Made by a program: the position numbers and the translations under genes. From contig CALMQM010000091.1 in assembly GCA_937871435.1 (NCBI GenBank), forward strand, positions 1-59,493: a DNA stretch of 59,493 nucleotides, given 5' to 3'. Under the pieces are notes generated by a model that did not search any database, had not been told where the DNA came from, and saw nothing but the letters and a program-made list of their open reading frames with translations. Shown piece by piece: positions 35,954-45,425 of this stretch. Source of the stretch: an uncultured Bacteroidota bacterium. GTDB lineage: Bacteria > Bacteroidota > Bacteroidia > AKYH767-A > 2013-40CM-41-45. Numbering within the stretch: the stretch's first letter is position 1; each line of letters starts with the position of its first letter.

Positions 35954-36729
35954 AAGTTGTCATTTTCGCAGGCGGGTACGGATCCCGCATCACAGAGGAA
36001 TCTCATCTGAGACCAAAACCCATGATTGAAATCGGAGATAAACCCATTCTCTGGCATATCATGAAAATTTTTGGTCATTATGGTTTTAATGATTTCGTCA
36101 TTTGTCTTGGATATAAAGGCTATATGATCAAAGAATATTTTATGCATTACTTTATGCATAACTCAGATGTTACCATTGATTTGAAAAACAATAAAGTTGA
36201 TGTTCATCTGTCAAATACCGAATCGTTCACCGTTACACTTGTAGATACAGGTTTAAACACAAAAACTGCCGGTCGACTGAAGCGCGTGGAGAAGTTTATA
36301 GGCAATGAAGATTTCATGCTAACATATGGTGATGGATTAACTGATATAAATCTTAAAGACCTTGCTGCATTTCATCGGAGTCACGGAAAAATTGCTACAG
36401 TCACAGCTATTCAACCTGAAGGAAAATTTGGTGGAATGCAGTTATCAAACGATGGTGTTGTAGAAGAGTTTCAGGAAAAACCCAAAGGTGACGGGCGATG
36501 GATTAATGCAGGTTTTTTTGTTTTAAAGCCGGAAGTTTTCCATTACCTTGATGATTCTTCTGATGATATAATGTGGGAAGATGATCCCATTTTAAAAATT
36601 ACGCACGATCGTCAATTAGTTGCTTTTAAATACGATGGTTTCTGGAAATGTATGGATGCAATGCGCGACCGGATTGAGCTTGAAAATATGTGGAACTCTC
36701 AGGAGGCTCAATGGAAAGTTTGGAAATAA
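35950..36729 (+). CDS. rfbF: glucose-1-phosphate cytidylyltransferase
   Basis: The 259-residue enzyme joins CTP and glucose-1-phosphate to form CDP-glucose, the entry to CDP-linked 6-deoxy sugars. The start is ATG 35950 (MKVVIFAGGYGSRITEES); the frame is open from 35920 but that part lies in wzt. Visible are the nucleotide-binding FAGGYGSRI, RPKPMIEIGDKPILWHI, LTYGDGLTDINL and the FQEKPKGDGRWINAGFFV segment typical of the family. It overlaps wzt by 4 bases and rfbG by 19 bases. Confidence 0.96.
   Translation: MKVVIFAGGYGSRITEESHLRPKPMIEIGDKPILWHIMKIFGHYGFNDFVICLGYKGYMIKEYFMHYFMHNSDVTIDLKNNKVDVHLSNTESFTVTLVDTGLNTKTAGRLKRVEKFIGNEDFMLTYGDGLTDINLKDLAAFHRSHGKIATVTAIQPEGKFGGMQLSNDGVVEEFQEKPKGDGRWINAGFFVLKPEVFHYLDDSSDDIMWEDDPILKITHDRQLVAFKYDGFWKCMDAMRDRIELENMWNSQEAQWKVWK
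36701..36706 (+). promoter_or_regulatory. Shine-Dalgarno site for rfbG
   Basis: AGGAGG sits 4 bases before ATG 36711, inside the end of rfbF. It decides the start over the upstream in-frame codon at 36690. Confidence 0.7.
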
Positions 36730-37802
36730 ATAATTTATTCAGGAGTATATACCAAGGGAAGCGAATCCTGATAACCGGAAATACCGGGTTTAAAGGATCG
36801 TGGCTCAGTCATTGGTTACATCGAATGGGTGGAAATGTTTTTGGTTATTCACTAAATATTCCCACTACTCCGTCTCATTTCGAATTGCTGAACGACCCCT
36901 ATCCAACTGTTTTTGGAGATATTCTCGATACGGATAAGTTAACTCGCAGTATTGCTGAAATCAAGCCAGAGATTATTTTTCATTTAGCTGCCCAAAGTCT
37001 TGTTCGGGAATCTTATGCTAATCCAATACTGACTTTTCAGACAAATTGTATCGGCACCTTAAATGTACTTCAGGCATCAAATGCATGTGCTTCGGTACGA
37101 GCATTTGTGAATGTAACAACAGATAAAGTTTACGCATATAAGCAAACAGAAGATGGCTACATAGAAGAAGACCCTCTCGGTGGATTTGATCCCTACAGTG
37201 CATCAAAAGCGTGTGTTGAAATAATTACAGATTCATTTCGAAAATCATTTATTACTGAGACTGGATACTTACTTGCAAGTGTTCGTGCAGGAAATGTTAT
37301 TGGAGGAGGAGACTGGGCGAAGGATCGTTTAATACCAGACCTTGTAAAATCGACTGTACTAAAAAAAGAAACAATAATCCGCTATCCCGATTCAACCAGA
37401 CCATGGCAACATGTACTCGAACCGTTGTCGGGATATCTTTTACTGGGTCAGCAATTACTTGAAGGTAAGAAAAAAAATTGCCGCCCATGGAATTTTGGTC
37501 CATTGCTGAGTGATTGCAGAACTGTACGCGAAGTATTAGATTTAGCGAAGCATACATGGAATGAAATAGTTTGGCTTCAAGATACCGATGTTAATCCGTA
37601 TGAATCTCCAGCATTACTGCTTAATTCCAGACGGGCAAATTCTGAACTAAGCTGGAATTCAATATGGGATCTTCCAACCGCCATTCATTCTACTATTTCA
37701 TGGTACCGATCATATTATTCATCCAATCAGGTTCAGACAGATAAAGATCTGGATGCATTCATTTCCGCAGCAAAAGCAAAGAAATCTATTTGGTGTACAT
37801 GA
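36711..37802 (+). CDS. rfbG: CDP-glucose 4,6-dehydratase
   Basis: The 363-residue SDR enzyme converts CDP-glucose to CDP-4-keto-6-deoxyglucose. It has GNTGFKGSWLSHWL for NAD binding, FHLAAQSLVRESY, the catalytic VTTDKVY region, DPYSASKACVE with the Tyr-x3-Lys pair, VRAGNVIGGGDWAKDRLIPD and RPWQHVLEPLSGYL; these are hallmark sequences of RfbG. The AGGAGG Shine-Dalgarno sets the start. It overlaps rfbF by 19 bases and the next epimerase gene by 4. Confidence 0.96.
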   Translation: MESLEINNLFRSIYQGKRILITGNTGFKGSWLSHWLHRMGGNVFGYSLNIPTTPSHFELLNDPYPTVFGDILDTDKLTRSIAEIKPEIIFHLAAQSLVRESYANPILTFQTNCIGTLNVLQASNACASVRAFVNVTTDKVYAYKQTEDGYIEEDPLGGFDPYSASKACVEIITDSFRKSFITETGYLLASVRAGNVIGGGDWAKDRLIPDLVKSTVLKKETIIRYPDSTRPWQHVLEPLSGYLLLGQQLLEGKKKNCRPWNFGPLLSDCRTVREVLDLAKHTWNEIVWLQDTDVNPYESPALLLNSRRANSELSWNSIWDLPTAIHSTISWYRSYYSSNQVQTDKDLDAFISAAKAKKSIWCT

Positions 37803-38350
37803 AATTTACGACGACAGAAATAGCAGGCTTAGTATGTATTGAACCGGAACCTTATTCGGACCAACGTGGACAATTCTACAGAACATTTGAACGGGAAGAG
37901 TTTCTCATGCATGGTTTCGAATTGAATTTTATTCAGCACAACCATGCAAGTAATTATTCAAAAGGCACTTGGAGAGGTCTTCATTTTCAATATCCACCGT
38001 ATGCAGAAATCAAATTGATCCGCTGTATTCGTGGAAGTATTTGGGATGTAGTAGTTGATCTGAGAAAAGACTCAAGCACTTTTTTGAAATGGAAAAGTTT
38101 TGAACTGTCAGCAGAAAATAAAGTGATGCTACTTGTTCCTTCCGGAATGGCTCATGGATACATTACATTGGAAAATCAAAGTGAATTGATATACCTTCAT
38201 ACTTCCACTTATCAACCCAATTCTGAAGGAGGAATTCGTTATGATGATCCATTACTAAAATTGCAATTACCGATACCAATAGAAGTTGTGTCAGATCGTG
38301 ATCGCTCCTATTCTTTCCTCGAAACTGATTATAAAGGTCTTGAATTATGA
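37799..38350 (+). CDS. divergent RmlC-type 3,5-epimerase, probably acting on a CDP-sugar
   Basis: The 183-residue cupin keeps WRGLHFQ, the Lys-containing KLIRCIRG strand and SGMAHGY. The late segment reads LIYLHTSTYQPNSEGGIRYDDP, which differs from the usual EHERGI form in the copy at 17768. Its place between the CDP-glucose dehydratase and the C-methyltransferase genes suggests it epimerises a CDP-4-keto-6-deoxyhexose. The start is ATG 37799, overlapping the rfbG stop (ATGA). Which carbon it epimerises cannot be read from sequence. Confidence 0.86.
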   Translation: MKFTTTEIAGLVCIEPEPYSDQRGQFYRTFEREEFLMHGFELNFIQHNHASNYSKGTWRGLHFQYPPYAEIKLIRCIRGSIWDVVVDLRKDSSTFLKWKSFELSAENKVMLLVPSGMAHGYITLENQSELIYLHTSTYQPNSEGGIRYDDPLLKLQLPIPIEVVSDRDRSYSFLETDYKGLEL

Positions 38351-39573
38351 ACTGCAGATTTTGCAATCACCCTTTGAAAAGTGTATTTGCCGATCTGGGA
38401 ACGGCTCCCGCATCGAATTCTTTCCTTTCCAAAGAAGATTTGAGTGGACCAGAAGTATACTATCCGCTAAAAGTTTATGTGTGCGATTCCTGTTTTCTTG
38501 TACAAGTTGCAGAATATAAAAAAGCGGATGAAATTTTTGATAAAAACTATGTTTATTTTTCATCTTATTCCAGTTCGTGGTTGGAACATGCTAAAAAATA
38601 TGTACACAACATCCATAAACGATTTGGATATTCTTCGGATTCACTTGTCATTGAAATTGCATCGAATGATGGATATTTACTTCAATATTTCAAAGAACTT
38701 AAAATTCCAGTGCTTGGAATAGAACCAACTTTCAGCACCGCTGAAGTTGCTCGTTCCAAAGGAATAGAAAGCCGGGGTGAATTTTTTGGTGTTTCAGTCG
38801 CAAAAAAACTGGTACGTGAAAACAAACAAGCTGATTTACTGATTGGCAACAATGTTCTCGCGCATGTACCGGATTTACATGATTTTGTGGGAGGATTAAA
38901 AATCGCGCTCAAACCAAACGGTATCGTGACAATGGAATTCCCTCATTTGCTTCAATTAGTTAAACACCATCAATTTGACACAATCTATCAGGAACATTTT
39001 TCGTACTTGTCTTTCATGACAGTCAATGCCATTTTTAGACATCATGGTTTAGAACTTTTCGATGTGGAAGAACTCGGTACACATGGTGGATCCATTCGCA
39101 TTTATGCCAAACACAGTGGCAATAACACACACACCTTAACTGACAATGTTGCACAGATGTTAAGCAAGGAAGAGGCTGAAGGAATGAATCAACTCCCCTT
39201 CTATTTGCATTTACAAAAATCTGCGAATGAAATTAAATATTCGTTGCTTGAATTTTTACTTGATCAAAAGAAAAAGGGGGCAAAAATTTGTGCTTACGGT
39301 GCAGCGGCAAAAGGAAATACATTGTTAAACTATTGTGGTATCAGAGCAGATATGATTTCATTTGTTGTGGATGCATCACCGCATAAACAGGGTAAATACC
39401 TTCCAGGGAGTCGAATTCCGGTTATGGAAAAGAAAATAATTCAGGATGTGAAACCTGATTTTATCCTAATTTTACCATGGAATATCAAAGATGAAATCAT
39501 GGATGAGTTGCGGTTTGTCCGTGACTGGAATGCAAAATTTGTTATTGCTATACCCTCTCTAACTATTCTATGA
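38347..39573 (+). CDS. sugar C-methyltransferase (TylCIII/YerE-neighbour type)
   Basis: The 408-residue protein has the three-part layout of nucleotide-sugar C-methyltransferases: an N-terminal zinc-binding domain (MNCRFCNHPL, then VYVCDSCFLVQVAEY), a central SAM domain (VIEIASNDGYLLQYF motif I near residue 101; HFSYLSFMTVNAIF) and a C-terminal domain (CAYGAAAKGNTLLNYCGI, FVVDASPHKQGKYLPGSRIPV). Enzymes of this type add a methyl group at C3 of a 4-keto-6-deoxy sugar. The rfbF-rfbG-epimerase genes upstream provide a CDP-linked substrate. The neighbouring reductase at 39570 would complete a branched sugar. It overlaps the upstream gene by 4 bases. Confidence 0.9.
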   Translation: MNCRFCNHPLKSVFADLGTAPASNSFLSKEDLSGPEVYYPLKVYVCDSCFLVQVAEYKKADEIFDKNYVYFSSYSSSWLEHAKKYVHNIHKRFGYSSDSLVIEIASNDGYLLQYFKELKIPVLGIEPTFSTAEVARSKGIESRGEFFGVSVAKKLVRENKQADLLIGNNVLAHVPDLHDFVGGLKIALKPNGIVTMEFPHLLQLVKHHQFDTIYQEHFSYLSFMTVNAIFRHHGLELFDVEELGTHGGSIRIYAKHSGNNTHTLTDNVAQMLSKEEAEGMNQLPFYLHLQKSANEIKYSLLEFLLDQKKKGAKICAYGAAAKGNTLLNYCGIRADMISFVVDASPHKQGKYLPGSRIPVMEKKIIQDVKPDFILILPWNIKDEIMDELRFVRDWNAKFVIAIPSLTIL

Positions 39574-40424
39574 AAATAGCTGTAACCGGTGCAACAGGAT
39601 TTGTTGGAACACATCTGATCAATCAATTGCTTAAAAGTAATCATGAAGTGATAGCAAGTTCCGGTAATGCGGATAAAGCAAAAAATTACGCATGGTACGA
39701 TCAAGTAAGTTACGTCCCCTATTCTATTTCTTCAAACCCTCCTGTAGAAAATCTGTACGAACTTTTCCATGCCCCTGAAGCATTCATTCATCTTGCCTGG
39801 AGTGGTTTACCAAATTATAACTCCTTGCATCACATCGAAGAAAATGCATTTTCAAATTATTATTTCTTGAAAAAGCTGATACGTGATGGATTAAAGAACC
39901 TGACAGTAACCGGAACTTGCCAGGAATATGGAATGAAAGACGGGATGTTAAACGAAGAGATGGATGTTCATCCAACCACCGCTTATGCAGTAGGAAAAAA
40001 TACTTTAAACAGATACCTTGAAATTCTCAATCAAAGCTCAGATTTTGCATTGAAATGGGTTCGTTTATTTTATCTCTATGGTCCCGGGCAAAGTTCACAA
40101 TCATTGCTCCCTCAGCTTGATAAAGCTTTACTAGAGAATAAAAAAGTGTTTAATCTGAGTGGTGGCGAACAGAAACGGGATTTTATTCATGTTCAAAAAG
40201 CTGTTTCATATCTTCAAGACATCGCTATTCAACTAAAATATACCGGAGTAATCAACTGTTGTAGTGGCGAAGCTGTAAGTGTAAAGGATTTTATTCAGGA
40301 GTATTTACGAACTACAAATAAAAAAATTGAACTCAATTTTGGTTTTTACCCATATCCACCTTATGAACCAATGGAGTTTTGGGGTGATCATTCAAAGCTG
40401 TCCGAAATAATTGAAACCAAATGA
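39570..40424 (+). CDS. NAD(P)-dependent epimerase/reductase (SDR), probable 4-ketoreductase
   Basis: The 284-residue extended SDR protein begins MKIAVTGATGFVGTHLINQLL (Gly-rich nucleotide loop) and has AFIHLAWSGLPNY and a catalytic TGTCQEYG...YAVGK set with Tyr-x3-Lys near residue 138. It also has FLYGPGQ-like and RDFIHVQKAV substrate segments. In this gene order it most likely reduces the 4-keto group of the C-methylated CDP-sugar. Overlaps of 4 bases with both neighbours show co-translation. Confidence 0.85.
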   Translation: MKIAVTGATGFVGTHLINQLLKSNHEVIASSGNADKAKNYAWYDQVSYVPYSISSNPPVENLYELFHAPEAFIHLAWSGLPNYNSLHHIEENAFSNYYFLKKLIRDGLKNLTVTGTCQEYGMKDGMLNEEMDVHPTTAYAVGKNTLNRYLEILNQSSDFALKWVRLFYLYGPGQSSQSLLPQLDKALLENKKVFNLSGGEQKRDFIHVQKAVSYLQDIAIQLKYTGVINCCSGEAVSVKDFIQEYLRTTNKKIELNFGFYPYPPYEPMEFWGDHSKLSEIIETK

Positions 40425-41503
40425 ATCTAAATTGTCCAATAACCGGTAGTAGTAATTGTGAATTATTATATATCCAGGAAAATGTGCCTGTTTTCCAAAA
40501 CAAAGTATTTCAAACCCGGGAAGAGGCAATTAAAACACCCATGGCCTCTGTAAATTTGGCGCAGTCGCTTGCGTGCGGTTTTATCTTCAATGGAACTTTT
40601 GATCCTTCCAAAATGGATTACGACCTCAACTATCAAAACGAGCAAAGTAATTCTGTCTATTTTCAAGAGCACCTTGAAAACATTATTGATTTAATGGAGA
40701 GTCAGCAATTGCTTAATGGAAAGATTATAGAAATCGGTTGCGGGAAAGGATATTTTTTAAACATGCTTCGTTCACTGCAAAAAGATGTCACCGGATTTGA
40801 TCCGACATATGAAGGAGATTCGGAATTTATTATCAGGGATTATTATTCTTCAAAGTATGAATCTCTTGAAGCAGATTTTATTGTTTTAAGACACACACTG
40901 GAACATATTTATTTTCCACTAAAATTTCTCCAACAGATAGCATCTGCAAATAAGTACAAAGGTAAAATATACATCGAGGTCCCGGCATTTGAATGGATAC
41001 AAAGCCACAACGCAGTTGAAGACATTTTTTATGAACATTGTAATTACTTCACCAGAGAATCGTTGCAATTGCTCTTTAAAAATTCCAGATGTGAATATGT
41101 TTTTAATGGACAATATCTAGCTCTGACGGCAGAGTTAAAAGACATCAAATCTGAAGTTGAAATTCGCCATCTTTCTGCAACGAAAGTTCATTTCAAGGAC
41201 AAAATAACCAAGTACTCCCAATTTCTTTCAACACTGAACAACGTAGCCATTTGGGGAGCCGGTGCAAAAGGTTCTACATTTGTCAATCTTATAGATCCGA
41301 CGTGTAGTAAAGTAAGATGCGTCATTGATATAAATACAAAAAAACAGAATCAATATATTGGAGGAAGTGGACATTTGATCATTTCTCCTGATGATTTGAA
41401 AAAATATGCGATAAAAACAATTATTGTTATGAATCCTAATTATCTGGAAGAAATAAAATCCCAGCTTTCAGATCCTTCTTACACGCTCTTAACCATTGAA
41501 TGA
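40421..41503 (+). CDS. second C-methyltransferase-like protein
   Basis: The 360-residue protein has a SAM domain with IIEIGCGKGYFLNML (motif I) and FIVLRHTLEHIYFPLKFL. It also has a C-terminal domain AIWGAGAKGSTFVNLIDP with CVIDINTKKQNQYIGGSGHLI, paralogous to that of the 38347 gene. The N-terminal zinc domain is reduced: the cysteines in NCPITGSSNCELLY are partly retained, but the second CxxC pair is gone. It may be a second C-methyltransferase or a related O- or C-transferring enzyme acting on another sugar. It is tightly packed with its neighbours. Confidence 0.78.
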   Translation: MNLNCPITGSSNCELLYIQENVPVFQNKVFQTREEAIKTPMASVNLAQSLACGFIFNGTFDPSKMDYDLNYQNEQSNSVYFQEHLENIIDLMESQQLLNGKIIEIGCGKGYFLNMLRSLQKDVTGFDPTYEGDSEFIIRDYYSSKYESLEADFIVLRHTLEHIYFPLKFLQQIASANKYKGKIYIEVPAFEWIQSHNAVEDIFYEHCNYFTRESLQLLFKNSRCEYVFNGQYLALTAELKDIKSEVEIRHLSATKVHFKDKITKYSQFLSTLNNVAIWGAGAKGSTFVNLIDPTCSKVRCVIDINTKKQNQYIGGSGHLIISPDDLKKYAIKTIIVMNPNYLEEIKSQLSDPSYTLLTIE

Positions 41504-42234
41504 TGAATCCTATAAAAAAATTCGAACAAGAAAGAATAAAACGTATAACGGCACAGAAAAATTCTTCCAAACTAAAAAAAGTTACGCGGGATTTTTTAAA
41601 CGAAACAATACATTCTGCTTATTCATACAATTTTTCCTGGATGGGTCGGCCCATCATTCAATACCCTCAGGATATGATTGCGATGCAGGAAATTATTTGG
41701 ATGGTTAAACCTGATCTTATTATTGAAACAGGAATTGCTCATGGTGGCTCATTAATTTTTTATGCATCCTTGTTGGAGCTTATTGGAAATGGTGAAGTAC
41801 TTGGTATTGACATTGATATACGGAAACATAACCGGAAGGAGATTGAAAAGCATTCTATGTTCAAAAGAATAACCATGATTCAAGGCTCATCGATCGACCC
41901 TGCGGTTGTTGCGGAAGTGGCAAAATTTACAAAAAAGAAAAAACGGATATTGGTCACCCTTGATTCCAACCACACTCATGACCACGTGTTGAAGGAATTG
42001 GAAATGTATTCGCCTTTTGTTACAAAGAATAGTTATCTCGTGGTATTTGACACTGTTGTCGAAGATCTTCCTAAATCAGCAATCAAAAACAGAAGTTGGG
42101 GAAAAGGGAATAATCCAAAAACTGCTTTGCGGAAATTTCTTAAAACCCACAAAAATTTCAGCATTGATAAGTCCATTGAAAACAAAATACTTGTTTCTGT
42201 TGCCCCTGATGGTTATTTAAAAAGGGTTAAGTAA
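41500..42234 (+). CDS. CmcI-family (cephalosporin hydroxylase-like) methyltransferase
   Basis: The 244-residue protein belongs to the CmcI/rhamnosyl O-methyltransferase family. It has WMGRPIIQYPQDMIAMQEII, LIIETGIAHGGSLIFYASL (SAM motif), GIDIDIRKHNRKEIE and LVTLDSNHTHDHVLKELE, all typical; the name refers to a founding antibiotic enzyme, while members in glycan clusters are usually sugar O-methyltransferases. Two adjacent ATGs (41500 and 41503) are possible; the first overlaps the upstream stop. The next gene begins at the last base of its stop. Confidence 0.87.
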   Translation: MMNPIKKFEQERIKRITAQKNSSKLKKVTRDFLNETIHSAYSYNFSWMGRPIIQYPQDMIAMQEIIWMVKPDLIIETGIAHGGSLIFYASLLELIGNGEVLGIDIDIRKHNRKEIEKHSMFKRITMIQGSSIDPAVVAEVAKFTKKKKRILVTLDSNHTHDHVLKELEMYSPFVTKNSYLVVFDTVVEDLPKSAIKNRSWGKGNNPKTALRKFLKTHKNFSIDKSIENKILVSVAPDGYLKRVK

Positions 42235-43469
42235 TGGTTAAGTTTACGATTATCATTCCAACGCGCGAGCGTGCCGATACATTGTATTGGACCATCCAAA
42301 CGTGTATAGCTCAGGAGTATGAGAATCTTACGATTCTGATCAGCGACAATTGCAGTACGGATAACACACGCGAAATTATAGAAGGGTTCAAGGATTCTAG
42401 AATCCAGTATATTCGTCCGAATGAGCGTTTGAGTATGAGTATGCATTGGGATTTCGCTCTGAGTCATGTACATGAAGGCTATGTATGTATTATCGGTGAT
42501 GATGATGGAATTGCACCGAATGCCCTTCACCATGTCAATAAAATTATTCTCGAAACAGGGTCTGATTCCGTCTCCTCCCAGGATAAAGCAATTTATTTCT
42601 GGCCCGGATATCTGGATGAAAATAAAAAGGGGTTGCTTCAGCTATGCTTAAACAACACCTATAGAATTGCTTCCACTCCGATAAGTATGAGAAAGTCGAT
42701 GAAAGCCTTGCGACCCGTTCTTTTACCACCACTTTACCATGGATTTGTAAATATTGAAACGATGAATCGTTTGCCAAAGTCTGAAGGTAAATTATTCATT
42801 GGATCTATACCGGATATTTATTCTAGCGTTTTGTTAGGCATCAGACTGAAAAAACATGTGCTTTCTAATTATCCTTTTACGATACATGGACTTTCTCATC
42901 ATAGCATAGGTTCCTCCTTTTCTATGAAACATATAAATCCCGATGCCGCAGAAAAATTCATTCAGGAAAACAAAACGATGTCGCATCCCAAGATCATAAT
43001 TTGTAGTGCGACCACTCCTATTTTTGTCGATTGCCTGCTTCATGCTCACGATCAGATCCCATCGTTTCCGGAACCGGATATGAAAAGGGTGATATTTCAT
43101 TCCTTAAAGGAAGCTTCAAAAAAGACAAATATTGAAGCATACCTAGAAATAGTGAATGCAACAAAAGAGACTGCCCGAATTAATCAAATCGAAAAAGAAT
43201 TCGAACAAATAGTACAAAAATTTCCCTTCAAGACGGAATCAGAACCTGTAAAATTATCTCCATTGGGATACATGAACAATCAGGAAACATTGTATCTGCA
43301 AACTCTTGATATGAAAGCGGAAAACGTTTTCGATGTATTTAAAATAATGAAACACATACTGAATAAAGAACCCATCAATATATTAAAAAGCACCCCAAGT
43401 GAAGGAATTGCCGGATTTATGCGGAGAAAACTGAGATCCTATTTAAGGAGATTGAGCGGGAAAAATTAA
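42234..43469 (+). CDS. GT2-family glycosyltransferase
   Basis: The 411-residue GT-A fold enzyme begins FTIIIPTRERADTLYWTIQT, the GT2 nucleotide-binding start. It has LILISDNCSTDNT-type and VCIIGDDDGI (DXD-like metal site) segments by about residue 90. The C-terminal 200 residues are variable with no domain I recognise. It probably adds one sugar to the glycan exported by the Wzm/Wzt pair. Confidence 0.88.
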   Translation: MVKFTIIIPTRERADTLYWTIQTCIAQEYENLTILISDNCSTDNTREIIEGFKDSRIQYIRPNERLSMSMHWDFALSHVHEGYVCIIGDDDGIAPNALHHVNKIILETGSDSVSSQDKAIYFWPGYLDENKKGLLQLCLNNTYRIASTPISMRKSMKALRPVLLPPLYHGFVNIETMNRLPKSEGKLFIGSIPDIYSSVLLGIRLKKHVLSNYPFTIHGLSHHSIGSSFSMKHINPDAAEKFIQENKTMSHPKIIICSATTPIFVDCLLHAHDQIPSFPEPDMKRVIFHSLKEASKKTNIEAYLEIVNATKETARINQIEKEFEQIVQKFPFKTESEPVKLSPLGYMNNQETLYLQTLDMKAENVFDVFKIMKHILNKEPINILKSTPSEGIAGFMRRKLRSYLRRLSGKN

Positions 43470-43538
43470 TCTTTAAATTATTAAGTCAATCATTTTGTCA
43501 GGTACAAGGAATCAGGAATATTTATACGTCAATGTAGC

Positions 43539-44459
43539 ATGGTAGCTTCTCAATCTACTTTTGATAGAAATTCATCTGCACTGAGCTGGGAAGAAACAAT
43601 AGTAAAGCTCAGGAATTCACCTGATTTTAAGGAGATAATTTACAACTCATATCTGGATGAAGATTTATCCTCCAATATAGAACGCTTTTTAGTTTCTGAA
43701 GAGTTCCAGGCTACATTGGTGTTGATAGAAAGCTTTTACCCTGGAAAAGCAGATTTGCTTGATCTGGGTGCCGGGAATGGCGTAAGTGCAATTTCGCTTG
43801 CTCTGTCCGGATTCAAGGTGACAGCTGTGGATCCTGATCCGAGTGAAACAATTGGCTGTGGAGCTATCCGAAAATTGGCTAAAGAATATAATCTTTCAAA
43901 TATCAATGTTGTCCAATCTTATGGTGAATCCCTGCCATTTAATTCTAACAGTTTTGATATTGTTCATGTAAGGCAAGCGATGCACCATGCTGCTGATTTG
44001 AACAAATTCATGCTGGAAATATCAAGAGTATTAAAACCCGGAGGGTATTTATTTACAATCAGGGATCATGTCATTTATAATGAGAAAGATAAAATCTGGT
44101 TTTTAAGAAGCCATCCTCTCCATCGATTTTATGGTGGAGAGAATGCTTATAAAGAATCTGAGTATTCGGACGCAATGAGAAAGTCAGGATTAGAAGTTCT
44201 AAAAACGATCAGATATTTTGATTCGGTTTTAAACTATGCACCTCTGACTGCTGAAAATTTAGCGGAACTTCCCCAACAGTTCACCCGTGATTTAAGTACT
44301 CGTGCCAAACAAAAGTTCGGGATATTAGGTAATTTAGCCCCTGTCCAATACATTTACCAAAAAGCAGTCGAGCTTAAATTCGGTGGTGCATTAGATGAAC
44401 GCCGGATTCCGGGGAGAATGTATAGTTTTGTCGCTACAAAGCCTGCGTTCGCAAAATAG
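43539..44459 (+). CDS. class I SAM-dependent methyltransferase
   Basis: The 306-residue protein has motif I DLLDLGAGNGVSAISLALSG near residue 68, the acidic VTAVDPDPSE and the post-motif region FDIVHVRQAMHHAADLNKFMLEISRVLKPGG, a Methyltransf_11 layout. It is separated from the preceding glycosyltransferase by about 70 bases with no strong promoter. The role is probably glycan O-methylation, but the substrate is not visible. Confidence 0.85.
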   Translation: MVASQSTFDRNSSALSWEETIVKLRNSPDFKEIIYNSYLDEDLSSNIERFLVSEEFQATLVLIESFYPGKADLLDLGAGNGVSAISLALSGFKVTAVDPDPSETIGCGAIRKLAKEYNLSNINVVQSYGESLPFNSNSFDIVHVRQAMHHAADLNKFMLEISRVLKPGGYLFTIRDHVIYNEKDKIWFLRSHPLHRFYGGENAYKESEYSDAMRKSGLEVLKTIRYFDSVLNYAPLTAENLAELPQQFTRDLSTRAKQKFGILGNLAPVQYIYQKAVELKFGGALDERRIPGRMYSFVATKPAFAK

Positions 44460-44480
44460 ATTCAAATTATTCATTCCATT

Positions 44481-45425
44481 ATGTCTACCATTATCATTAC
44501 CGGTGGTGCCGGCTTTATTGGTTCCCATCTATGTTCAATTCTTCTTTCTCAAGGAAACACAGTGGTTGTGATAGACAATTTTTCTTACGGTAAAAAAGCT
44601 TTTTTGCCCGGCGATCATCCGTTTTTGAAAGTGTATGAAAAAGACATTTTAGACAAGGGAGAACTCAATGCCATCTTTGAAAAACACAAGCCTGATACAG
44701 TATTTCATCTTGCCGCAATTCATCACATACCGACATGCGAACAAAAGCCCGAATTGGCAATTAGAACCAACATAGAAGGAACAGAAAATGTGATTCTTGC
44801 AGCTCAACTCGCTGGTGTAAAAAAGCTAATTTTTGCTTCAAGTGGAGCGGTTTACGAAATTGTTGATGAGCAATTAAAGGAAGATAGCACCCCTGTAGTT
44901 CCACATGATATTTACAGCATTACGAAGAAAGCAGGAGAAGATCTGATCCGACTTTATGCTGAGAGGAAAGTCTTCAAAACTGTAGCATGCCGGTTATTCA
45001 ACACAGTTGGTTCGCATGAAACCAATGCACATTTGGTTCCTGATATTTTAGATCAGGTTTTGCAGAATAAATCAGAAATATCATTGGGCAATCTAAGTCC
45101 TTTGAGGAGTTATATTCATGTAATGGATGTTGCTGAAGCTTTCGCTTCAATCGGTGCCTGTGATTTTGCAAATGATTTTGAGACGTTTAATGTTGGGAAT
45201 GAGTCCGAGCATTCTGTTTCAGATATCCTTCAGCTTATTGCTGAAATTTCCGGAAAGCAATTAAAGGCTATCCAGCACCCCGACCGTATGCGGAAGGTTG
45301 ACAGACACAGGCAAATGGCCAGTTTATCTAAAACAACATCCATTACAGGATGGTTTCCGAAACGTACATTAAAGGAAGCGTTAAACGATGCATATTTAGA
45401 AGCTATTCATGTACAATCGAATTAA
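44481..45425 (+). CDS. NAD-dependent sugar epimerase/dehydratase (GalE-like SDR)
   Basis: The 314-residue extended SDR protein has IIITGGAGFIGSHLCSILL for NAD, VFHLAAIHHIPTCEQKPELAIRTN, catalytic ASSGAVYE and DIYSITKKAGEDL with Tyr-x3-Lys, and a RSYIHVMDVAEAF segment. It resembles UDP-hexose 4-epimerases and related nucleotide-sugar dehydratases; the exact reaction cannot be assigned. It overlaps the next glycosyltransferase by 17 bases. Confidence 0.87.
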   Translation: MSTIIITGGAGFIGSHLCSILLSQGNTVVVIDNFSYGKKAFLPGDHPFLKVYEKDILDKGELNAIFEKHKPDTVFHLAAIHHIPTCEQKPELAIRTNIEGTENVILAAQLAGVKKLIFASSGAVYEIVDEQLKEDSTPVVPHDIYSITKKAGEDLIRLYAERKVFKTVACRLFNTVGSHETNAHLVPDILDQVLQNKSEISLGNLSPLRSYIHVMDVAEAFASIGACDFANDFETFNVGNESEHSVSDILQLIAEISGKQLKAIQHPDRMRKVDRHRQMASLSKTTSITGWFPKRTLKEALNDAYLEAIHVQSN

